A DNA stretch of 64,000 bases from PALSA-894 sp963734185 (GTDB lineage: Bacteria; Pseudomonadota; Alphaproteobacteria; Rhizobiales; Xanthobacteraceae). The stretch lies in NCBI GenBank assembly GCA_963734185.1, contig CAVTGA010000001.1, forward strand, positions 372,001 to 436,000, written 5' to 3'. A program made the position numbers and the translations under genes. The notes under the pieces were generated by a model. The model was given only the letters and a program-made list of their open reading frames with translations. It ran no database searches and was not told the DNA's origin. Positions 57,091-64,000 of this stretch are shown in pieces (position 1 is the first letter of the stretch; the number at the start of each line of letters is the position of its first letter).

Positions 57091-58919
57091 TGGCGTGCGA
57101 CCAGCGCGTCGTCCGGCACGCCCTTGGCGCAGTCGATCGTCACGTGATGACCGACCGCCTCCAGCCCGTGGAATAGTTTGTCGCCGGCGGCGGCCGTCAC
57201 GTGCAGGATCGGGAAGCCTGCGCTCCTGATCTGGTCGGCGAATTCGCGTTGCGAGCGGAACGAGACCGTTCGGTCGGCCGGATCCGATACGACGATGAGC
57301 CGCCGGCCGGTCTGGCGCTGCATCGTCTTTATGAAATCGACCGGGTCGTAGGCCGCCTTGATTTTGGTGCCGATCACCTTGCCGAGGTCGCGCTCGCGCG
57401 TCTTCACCGATATCACGCCCGAGGTCATCACCGCGCACCCGATGTCGGCGCGCATCTGGACGAGCGCCGCCACGGTATGCCCACCGCCCGACTGGCCGAC
57501 GAGATGGAAATGCTTGAAGCCGAGGCGCTGCTCGAGCGCATCGAGCGCGGCGGCGACGATCTGCACCTCGCGCAGGGAGCGCCGGTGTTCGACATGATGA
57601 CCGGACGAGCCATACATGCCGATGCGACCGACGATGAGATAGGGACCGCCATATTGGCGCGACCAGCGTTGCGCGCTGCGGAGCGCCGCGTTGGCCGTGA
57701 CGCGCGCAGAGGGGGCGTTCAGCACGGGCTGGCCGTCTTGGATCGCGCCGATGTCGCCGGGGAAGAACACCATGGCGCTATCGTGCAATCCCCCGGCGGT
57801 GGAAGCAAAATAGCGCACGCAGTATCCCTGCCCGGCGACGCGCACCCAGAGCGCCATCTTGAGCGCGCTGCATTGCGCCTCGCTGCTCTCGACGCCGTGC
57901 AGCAGCGCGGGGGGCGTGTGCAGCGGACGGTCGTCAGCCTCCAGCAGCGGCCTCGCCTCCTTGTTCGCGTAGCTCGCGGCAAGCGCGTCGGCCATAGTGC
58001 CCCTGGCGCAGCTCGCCGCGATGTGGCGGGCCTCGCTCCACAGTTCGTGCGCCTGGGGATCGCGTGCGGCAGCAAGAATCTGTTGGACCGGCAGCCCATT
58101 CGCCTCCAGGGCCCGGACGTATCGGCTCTGCGAGCGCGCCGATATCACCGCATCGTCGGGGTCGGTAACGACGATGATGCGCAGCCCGGGGCGTTTCTCC
58201 ACCTGACCGACCAGCGCCAGGGGGTCGATCGAATCCGTGCGTCCGGTGACGTCCGTGGCCAGGCCGAATTCGGCGAAATGATCGCGCACGGCCACGAGCG
58301 CGGACGCAAGCACCACGCAACCGAGATCCGCGCGGCGCGCTAGCAAGGCAGCGGCCATGTGTCCGCCTTCGGCATATCCGGCCAAGTGCAGGCGCTGGAA
58401 ATCATGCCGCGCCTTGATCGCATCGAGCGCCGCCGAGACCAGCGCGATTTCGCGCTGCGTGCGGCGCTCGGCGTGATGGCCGGAAGAGCCGTAGGTGCCC
58501 GGCCGTCCGATCAGGACGTAGGGCAGCCGCAAGTCGCGCGACCATTTGGCGCTTCCGCTCTGTAGCTGCGTTGGACTTGCCTTGAGATACCACGCTTGAG
58601 GCCGGACCTCGCGCCGGCCGTTCGTGGAGACGGCGTCGCTGGAAAAGAACACGACGGGCTCGGCGCCGCTCCCGCCCGCCGCCGAATAATAGTAGCGGAT
58701 GCATTCTCCCTGACGGTCGATGCTCACCCAGACAGCGGTCGGCAAGGCGGCGCATTCTGCCTGCGTCGCCAGCTTTCCCTTCAGCAGCTCCGGCCCCGAG
58801 AACGGCTCGGGCGAGAACTCGGTCGCCGGCGGCACCGGACCTGACTGGGCGCGGGTCGCCCCCGCGGCGCAGGCGGAGATGACGGCGACGCTCGCGAGCG
58901 CGGCAGCAAGACGGGTCAT
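56832..58919 (-). CDS. Exported tandem-duplicated alpha/beta hydrolase, first copy lacking the nucleophile
   Basis: From the ATG at 58919 this gives 695 residues with a signal peptide (MTRLAAALASVAVISACAAG, cut after RAQ). Two homologous hydrolase copies follow, at about 49-319 and 339-609. Copy 2 has the elbow LVGQSGGGHTVAAL with Ser477, VVSDPADRTVSFRSQ with a likely acid, and AVGHHVTIDC with a likely His. Copy 1 has LAGYAEGGHMAAAL, with Ala183 where the serine should be. Both share RW/KWSR...GRxGxYGSSGHHxE. The last 75 residues are arginine/serine-rich, run over a 42-base direct repeat and antisense to another gene, and are probably not native. Substrate unknown. Confidence 0.75.
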   Translation of the reverse strand: MTRLAAALASVAVISACAAGATRAQSGPVPPATEFSPEPFSGPELLKGKLATQAECAALPTAVWVSIDRQGECIRYYYSAAGGSGAEPVVFFSSDAVSTNGRREVRPQAWYLKASPTQLQSGSAKWSRDLRLPYVLIGRPGTYGSSGHHAERRTQREIALVSAALDAIKARHDFQRLHLAGYAEGGHMAAALLARRADLGCVVLASALVAVRDHFAEFGLATDVTGRTDSIDPLALVGQVEKRPGLRIIVVTDPDDAVISARSQSRYVRALEANGLPVQQILAAARDPQAHELWSEARHIAASCARGTMADALAASYANKEARPLLEADDRPLHTPPALLHGVESSEAQCSALKMALWVRVAGQGYCVRYFASTAGGLHDSAMVFFPGDIGAIQDGQPVLNAPSARVTANAALRSAQRWSRQYGGPYLIVGRIGMYGSSGHHVEHRRSLREVQIVAAALDALEQRLGFKHFHLVGQSGGGHTVAALVQMRADIGCAVMTSGVISVKTRERDLGKVIGTKIKAAYDPVDFIKTMQRQTGRRLIVVSDPADRTVSFRSQREFADQIRSAGFPILHVTAAAGDKLFHGLEAVGHHVTIDCAKGVPDDALVARHQVQSMPHSARSAHRRRAMRRVWRPRFGLNGAQTHRSRSCRSARTRAPRDWALANMHRSTPKANSNILSKFVLRSAPSAITSYGAS
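56960..57001 (+). repeat. 42-bp direct repeat, left copy
   Basis: A perfect 42-base match to 59101-59142 in the same orientation. It encodes FVPTYMNEIYAFAR in frame 2, followed by R and a stop (TGA at 57004-57006). It lies inside the far 3' end of the hydrolase frame (opposite strand). Confidence 0.95.
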
Positions 58920-58992
58920 GCTTTGCTTCCGAAAGCGGTTCCTTCGCCGCAATCCGCCAATCGGCCGCCGACTGGCGGGCCGCCACTATCCT

Positions 58993-59181
58993 ATGATGAC
59001 GGGCGCAAGCCAAGGCGCGACAGGCGCGATGGCGGTCGCGCTTCCCGTTGGCGATGCCGGCTGCGCCGCGATCGCCTTTGATGCCGGCGGATCGCGCAAC
59101 TTCGTGCCGACCTACATGAACGAGATCTATGCGTTTGCGCGCGCCGAACGGCCTGACCATGCCTCGTTGCCGCAACCATAG
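58993..59181 (+). pseudogene. Gene fragment carrying the FVPTYMNEIYAFAR segment
   Basis: A 62-codon frame from the ATG at 58993 reads MMTGASQGATGAMAVALPVG, DAGCAAIAFDAGGSRNFVPT and YMNEIYAFARAERPDHASLP. It shares the FVPTYMNEIYAFAR part with the 3' end of the AT-richer gene at 56572, so both may be C-terminal remains of related proteins. No ribosome-binding site is seen. It diverges from the hydrolase gene. Confidence 0.4.
59101..59142 (+). repeat. 42-bp direct repeat, right copy
   Basis: Perfect match to 56960-57001. The two copies lie on either side of the tandem hydrolase gene, 2.1 kb apart. Confidence 0.95.
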
Positions 59182-59703
59182 AGAGCATCATCTCGGTGCA
59201 AACATGAGGTTTCTTTGCTTGCTGTTTTCACCCGATTATCACGCAAGTTCAAGGAATTGTCCGCGCTCTTGTGTCGGGCAACGTGAGTTTGTGTGTTGAT
59301 AGTATTTTTCACGTAAGCAAAGCACAAGTTGCATCGGCTTTAGTGCTGTGCTCTAATGCCATACACGTTGCCTTTGTGCCGGCACCCGTTTCGCGGTTTG
59401 ACCGGAAAGTTTCGTCTCTCGCAGTCCATCGTCAGGATGTCGCGCGCGTGCTGCGCCTTATCGAATGGGAGGGGACACTGGCCACGCGCGAACGCGTCTC
59501 GGCAAGCCGGTGTCGGCCGGTGATTACGCCCCGTGAACGCGAGGAGGGGCGCGTGACAATGCCCGGCATGGCATTCCCTGCCGTGACCTTGGTCGTTCCA
59601 CGGCGTTCGGATATCTTTAATTCGCCACGATCGGCCAGCTTCGCATGGCCCGGACATTCGGCGCAGTCGCGTATTCGAGTCGATGCACACGAGGGGAAAG
59701 CAG
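59182..59703. other. Gene-poor, AT-richer stretch upstream of two small membrane proteins
   Basis: I find no gene of coding quality. The part 59200-59345 is clearly richer in A and T, with promoter-like runs such as TTGATAGTATTTTTCACG. Longer frames crossing it have shadow-like Arg/Ser composition. It may hold the promoter of the membrane gene at 59704. Confidence 0.5.
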
Positions 59704-59979
59704 ATGTCGCGCGGCCTCATGATCGCGATGACTGCGGCCGTCGCGTTTGGCGCGGCAATTCCGATGTACCTGACGCTCCGCACCGCAAACGGGGATGCGA
59801 TCACCGTCGGGGGTCAATTGTTCGGAGTGTTCCTGGCGTTGTGGTGCATGTCCTGGGTGCCGGCCTGGATCGTTCTCGCGATCATGCGCGGACGCACGAC
59901 CCGCAGCACGCTCTTCGTGGCCAGCGCGGCCGCGTCCTTGTTTCTCAGCGGGTTGGTCTGGCTCGATCGGATGCAATAG
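59704..59979 (+). CDS. Small two- or three-span membrane protein
   Basis: From the ATG at 59704 this has 91 residues with hydrophobic segments at about 5-22, 32-58 and 66-82 (AMTAAVAFGAAIPMYLTL, LFGVFLALWCMSWVPAWIVL, STLFVASAAASLFLSGLVWL). No family recognised. It precedes the AT-rich membrane gene at 60118 by 138 bases on the same strand. Confidence 0.6.
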   Translation: MSRGLMIAMTAAVAFGAAIPMYLTLRTANGDAITVGGQLFGVFLALWCMSWVPAWIVLAIMRGRTTRSTLFVASAAASLFLSGLVWLDRMQ

Positions 59980-60117
59980 CGGCATCCCTCACGAGTGCCC
60001 GGCGAAGTCCGGACGACGCGCTTCCCTGGCGCGGCATCCCTGCGCCCGTGGCCCCGCGCTGCAAAGTCCGCGCACGAGCGCGGGTATCGACGCGATCAAG
60101 GGTTGCTGGAGCGGGCC

Positions 60118-60726
60118 ATGGCGGCTAGCGGCAGCAAGGCGATGTCGGGGGGAATTGCGGCGGTCACGCGACTGAGCATCGCGCAGTTTCTATTGATGAT
60201 CCTGGTGGCGACCGTTTTCATAAGGAGCGATGCGTTTTCGCGTTGGACGTTTGAAACGACCCATTTCTTCTTGGACTATATCCCCATTCTTTGGAGATAC
60301 CATTTGGTTTTCAAGCATAGCAACCAGCTCGCCGAATTCTATAAGGTATTTTCGATTTACCTGTCGAATATCGCGATTCAGTGCGGTTTTTTGTCTATGC
60401 TCATTTATCGAATCTCCAAGGATATCGATTTCAAAGACTCGTTCAAATTGTTGCCTTTGCAAAAGACCTGGCTTGCGCTGGTATTGTTGATGTTCCTTCA
60501 TCTCATGGTTGAAATAACTATCGGACAATACAATCTCAATCAAACGGCGTTTTATTCCAATAGAGTTGCAAATGGAGACTATTTCTCTGGTATATTCTCT
60601 TTCTGCTTTCTGATTCCATTCGCAAACTTCGTTTTATACTCCTCTATTTACGCCACTCATGAAGGATCCATCAAGAAATCCGATTCGAAATATAGGGCTT
60701 ATACCGGGAATACAAACCCGCCTTGA
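60118..60726 (+). CDS. AT-rich multi-span membrane protein, next to the Hint/RTX gene
   Basis: The 202-residue product has about four spans (LSIAQFLLMILVATVFI, VFSIYLSNIAIQCGFLSMLI, LALVLLMFLHLMVEITI and GIFSFCFLIPFANFVLYSSI). It is strongly rich in Phe, Ile, Asn and Lys, unlike all other genes here, with A/T-ending codons. This indicates recent transfer. Its stop lies 14 bases before the Hint-protein start, so the two are probably co-transcribed. In toxin systems such a gene could be an immunity protein, but it may also serve export. No family recognised. Confidence 0.65.
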   Translation: MAASGSKAMSGGIAAVTRLSIAQFLLMILVATVFIRSDAFSRWTFETTHFFLDYIPILWRYHLVFKHSNQLAEFYKVFSIYLSNIAIQCGFLSMLIYRISKDIDFKDSFKLLPLQKTWLALVLLMFLHLMVEITIGQYNLNQTAFYSNRVANGDYFSGIFSFCFLIPFANFVLYSSIYATHEGSIKKSDSKYRAYTGNTNPP

Positions 60727-60740
60727 AGCCAGGGGCAGAC

Positions 60741-62063
60741 ATGGCCGGCAATTCGAATTCGACTGGAAACGCACTCGCTTTGAGCATTGGCCATGCGCTG
60801 TCTGCTATCGGCAGAGCGCTCAGCGCGGCGCCTACCGCGGTCGGCCGGGCGGTCGGGGCTACCGTGGAGGGGATAGGCCTCGCGATCGAGGGAGTCTCGA
60901 AGTCGGCCAAGGAGGCGGCGGCGAACGCCAGCGCAGCGCTTGGCGAGTTGATCGGCCGTACTATCGCAGGCGTTGTCGGGTCCTTTACCGCCCCTGCGAT
61001 CGCAACCGCAGTCGCCTCGAGTAGCCTTACCGCCGCGATCGCAGTCGGCGCCGCGGTTGCCGTTAGTCCGGCGCTCGCCATCGCAGGACTCGCCGTCGCT
61101 GCTCTCGGGCTCAGCCTGTTGGGTGGTGCCATCGCGACGACAGCTTTCGACTTGGCCGTCGGTGCGCTGAGGCCGCCGGCGCCTGGACCGGGCCCCGCGC
61201 CCGGACCATCGCCGGATCCCGGGTCCGGGCCTTCGCCGGATCCGGGCCCCGGACCTGGACCATCGCCGGATCCTGGGCCCGGGCCTTCGCCGGATCCGGG
61301 CCCCGGACCCGGACCATCGCCAGATCCCGGGCCCGGTCCGGCGCCCTCACCCGGTCCCGGCCCGGCGCCCTCACCCGATCCAGGGCCGGCGCCAGCTCCA
61401 GACCCGGACAGCAGCAAGGGTGAGCCCGATCCTAGCCCGGCCGAGGACTCGGGGCCCGACAATACTCCGGGTGGTACCCCGACCGACCCGGGCGAAAGCA
61501 CAGTCGGCAGCTGCTTTCCTGCAGATACGCCCATTCTGATGGCCGGCGGTTCGACCAAGCCGATTGAAGCGATCGGCATCGGCGACCTCGTGTTGGCCTT
61601 CGATGGCTTCGGCGCGCTTGTCCCGCGCCGCGTGGCTCGGCTGTATCGCAACGTCACCGACCGGTGGACCGAGTTGTCGTTTGCGCAGGTCGCGCGCGCA
61701 CCGGTAGTCGTGACGCCAGGGCATGCGTTCCTAGCCGTCGACGGCCGTTTCGAGACGATCGAGGGATTGCTGCGGCAAGGCGGCGGTAGCGCGCACGTTG
61801 TGCTCGCGGATGGCTCGTCGGCGCTGGTGCGCGGTCGCGTGATTACGTTGCACGCCGGCACTGCGTCGCTGTATCCACAATCAAGAACTGTGGAAGCCGA
61901 CGGCTCTCTCGGCAATCTCGCACTCGCGCCGCACGTCCGGCACGGCTGGACCACGTTCAACTTCGAAGTCGAGGATTTGCATACCTACGTCGCGGCCGGA
62001 ATCCGCGTTCACAACGCCAGCGGCGAAGGGGACAGCGAGTTCAGGATCTGGGAATACCGGTGA
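60741..62063 (+). CDS. Hint-domain (intein-like) protein, N-terminal part of a probable Hint-RTX protein
   Basis: From the ATG at 60741, with an AGGGG box before it, this is 440 residues. An alanine/glycine-rich, membrane-like N-terminal half (about 20-145) leads to a Pro-Gly-Ser-Asp repeat tract (about 146-235, units such as PGPGPSPDPG) and a Hint domain at 258-425. The domain starts with Cys258 in GSCFPADTPILMAGGS and has VVVTPGHAFLAVDGRF (TxxH block). It ends NFEVEDLHTYVAAGIRVHNA with His424-Asn425. After Asn425 the next residue is Ala, not Cys, Ser or Thr, so full splicing is unlikely and self-cleavage is more so. Frame ends at 62063, beyond which the RTX part continues in another frame. 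Confidence 0.8.
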   Translation: MAGNSNSTGNALALSIGHALSAIGRALSAAPTAVGRAVGATVEGIGLAIEGVSKSAKEAAANASAALGELIGRTIAGVVGSFTAPAIATAVASSSLTAAIAVGAAVAVSPALAIAGLAVAALGLSLLGGAIATTAFDLAVGALRPPAPGPGPAPGPSPDPGSGPSPDPGPGPGPSPDPGPGPSPDPGPGPGPSPDPGPGPAPSPGPGPAPSPDPGPAPAPDPDSSKGEPDPSPAEDSGPDNTPGGTPTDPGESTVGSCFPADTPILMAGGSTKPIEAIGIGDLVLAFDGFGALVPRRVARLYRNVTDRWTELSFAQVARAPVVVTPGHAFLAVDGRFETIEGLLRQGGGSAHVVLADGSSALVRGRVITLHAGTASLYPQSRTVEADGSLGNLALAPHVRHGWTTFNFEVEDLHTYVAAGIRVHNASGEGDSEFRIWEYR

Positions 62064-64000
62064 GTTCGGATCACCCGGCGAGGGCGGCGGCTCGAGTGGC
62101 TCGGGCGGTGGCGGCGACGCCGGTGCCGGCAGCGGCGGCGACGGTGGCGCGGGCAGCGGCGGAGACGGCGGCGGTGGTGGCGGAGACGGCGGCGGTGGTG
62201 ACGGCGGCGGCGGCGCTCCGGTTGCCCTCGATCTCGATGGCGACGGCATTGAAATTACTCCGACGCTGTTCTCGACCGCGCTCTTCGATTTTGACCATGA
62301 CGGTTTCCGCGAGTCCGCGGCGTGGATCGGCCCGGATGACGGCATCCTCGTCATCGACCTGGCCGCGGATGGCTCGGCCGGCCCTGATGGGATCATCAAT
62401 CAGGATCGCGAACTGGTCTTCACCCGCTGGTCGACGGTCGCTACCAGCGATATGGCCGCATTGCGCGAGATCTTCGACACCAATCAGAACGGCCAGCTCG
62501 ATGCCGGCGATGTCCGTTTCAGCGAATTTCGCGTCTGGCGCGACACCGACCAGGACGGGTTAACCGATTCCGGAGAGGTGAAAACCCTGGGCGAATGGGG
62601 AATTGCCAGCATCGGGCTTCACCCGACGGCGGAGCCGGTGGACTTCCGCGAGGGAACCCGCGTCGCAGGGTACTCCTCCTTCACACGCGCAGACGGTTCG
62701 ACCGGAACGGCGGCCGACGTGAGACTCGGATTTGACCCGAACGGCTACCGGGTGTTTCAACGCTCCGATGGCTTCGAGATCAATCGCGAGAACGGCGCTG
62801 CGGAGCGTTACTTTGTCGCCCATGAAGGCAGCGGGCCAGTCACGCTCAATCTTGGGCCGATTGCCTATTCTGGAGCCATCGGCAGTGACGCCAGCGACAT
62901 TTTCATCGCCGCAATCGACCGTCCCAGCTTCATCGCCGGCAACCTCGGCGACGACATCATTGTGGGCGGAGCAGAGAACGACGTACTGGTCGGCGGCAGC
63001 GGAGCCGACCAGCTATACGGAGGAGTGGGCAGCGACACGCTGATCGCGGAAATTTCCGACGCCGTCATCGACGGTGGTGCCGGCTTCGATACCGTTCGAT
63101 TCGTCGGCGCCGGCGCAACATTCGGTCTTGCCGCGCACGCCGTCGAAGCCGCATTCGGAACCGAGGCTGCAGATTTCCTCGACGCATCCGGTGTCGTCGT
63201 TGCAACGTTGGTCGGGGGCGGCGGTGATGACGTGCTGATCGGCGGCTCGGACTCCGATATCCTGAACGGTGGGGACGGAAACGACGTCATTCACGGCGGC
63301 GCAGGCGGCGACTTCGTCATCGGCGGCGCCGGTTCGAACGAGCTTTTCGGCGAAGGCGGCAACGATGTCGTCGCCGATGGAGCTCACGGCAGCCTGATCG
63401 ACGGCGGAGACGGCGACGATGTATTGATCGGCGCAGCCGGCAACGACGTCATGGTCGGTGGAGCCGGTCGCGACGTCGTCGATCTGTCAGGTAATCGCTC
63501 CGACTATTCCATCGTCTATAACGCGGGAACCGCGACATCTACCGTCAGTGACCTGCGCGTGGGCGACTCGGACGGCATCGACACGGTGAGCGGGGTCGAG
63601 GTCTTCGAGTTCTCCGACGGTTTCGAGACCTACGACACAGCCGGTCACCTGATCCTGCAAACGCTGAACGCCGCCGACGGCTCGAAGCGGGTGATCGCCT
63701 ACGGCACCGTCGGCGTGGCGCTCGCCGGCACCGCGTTCAACGACGTGCTGACCGGAGCCGCCGGCAGCGATGCATTGACCGGCGGCGCCGGCGCCGATGT
63801 GATGGCCGGCGGGGCGGGCGACGACTACTATCAGGTGGATAATCCGGGCGACCAGGTGATCGAGCGGCCGGGCGAAGGCCGCGACACGGTGCATGCCTGG
63901 GTGGGCTTCACGCTCGGCGACAACGTCGAGGTCCTGGCGCTCGGCGCCGGCGCCGGCGCGATCTACGGCATCGGCAACGCGCTTGACAACTGGATCGAGG
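62032..64000 (+). CDS. RTX-type calcium-binding C-terminal part (runs off window; +1 frame of the Hint protein)
   Basis: This frame is open from before 62032 to the window end (656 codons) with no plausible start of its own. It opens with a Gly/Ser/Asp linker (SGSGNTGEFGSPGEGGGSSG), then VALDLDGDGIEITPTLFSTA, EF-hand-like loops DTNQNGQLDAGD and DTDQDGLTDSGE, and many RTX nonapeptides (GGDGNDVIHGGAGGDFVIGG, GGAGADVMAGGAGDDYYQVD). These bind calcium after type I secretion. The 'DLDGDGIELTP' block is known to me after Hint domains in related proteins. Hence 60741-64000 is probably one gene broken by an extra G in the GGGG at 62028-62031. Confidence 0.82.

Noticed and set aside
59271..60128. A 285-residue plus-strand frame
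   Set aside because: It overlaps the small membrane gene at 59704, starts in an AT-rich non-coding stretch and has mixed, motif-free composition.

Overview
The window reads as chromosome of a high-GC alphaproteobacterium of the order Hyphomicrobiales (Rhizobiales), most likely near Bradyrhizobium/Nitrobacteraceae or Xanthobacteraceae. This rests on the usg-family gene, the form II CO-dehydrogenase-like cox cluster, a BcsS-like protein, a Liv operon with a small extra membrane gene, and many interspersed palindromic repeats of the kind I associate with these genomes (family placement from memory, not searched). I would not name a genus.

Layout. 1-12.3 kb: the 5' part of rpe, a BASS-type transporter, a DadA-like oxidoreductase, a P1 peptidase, ccdA, an amidase, a Uma2 protein and a complete branched-chain amino acid type ABC operon (livH-M-G-F, small membrane protein, binding protein). 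12.5-22.5 kb: a sterol-desaturase-family protein, a two-component flavin monooxygenase (HpaB/HpaC type) with an AraC regulator, a flavodoxin-fold reductase, and pcaB-pcaD-pcaC of the protocatechuate branch, facing a TTC38-like TPR gene. 22.5-33.2 kb: coxG, a damaged hicAB pair, coxS-L-M, coxD, coxE, a split XdhC/CoxF pair and a molybdopterin-binding/nucleotidyltransferase fusion. This set makes and matures a molybdenum hydroxylase. 33.2-39.0 kb: a DUF4189 protein and an unfamiliar cluster of exported or membrane proteins (haem-binding beta-propeller-like protein, two small membrane proteins, a small carboxypeptidase-regulatory-like protein, an exported amidohydrolase).

39.0-42.9 kb: a TetR-controlled efflux operon (TetR, membrane-fusion lipoprotein, ABC ATPase, ABC permease) with a clear promoter and operator. 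42.9-49.6 kb: a BcsS-like protein, an MFS transporter, DUF488, a degenerate tRNA-like sequence, a slipin, DUF72, a second Uma2 and a SnoaL-like protein. 49.6-56.2 kb: groES-groEL with CIRCE-like elements, usg, a cyclophilin-like protein, an MFS transporter, and two solute-binding proteins (TRAP and Bug types).

56.2-64 kb is a disturbed accessory region. It holds AT-richer orphan genes, a tandem-duplicated alpha/beta hydrolase whose first copy lacks the nucleophile serine, a 42-bp direct repeat on both sides of that gene, gene fragments, an AT-rich multi-spanning membrane protein, and a large Hint-domain/RTX calcium-binding protein. The Hint and RTX parts lie in different frames, apparently through one extra base, and the RTX part runs off the window end. 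The most unusual signals are this island, the frameshifted hicA fused in frame to hicB, the 33.8-39.0 kb exported redox-like cluster, and a nested palindrome between the two XdhC half-genes.
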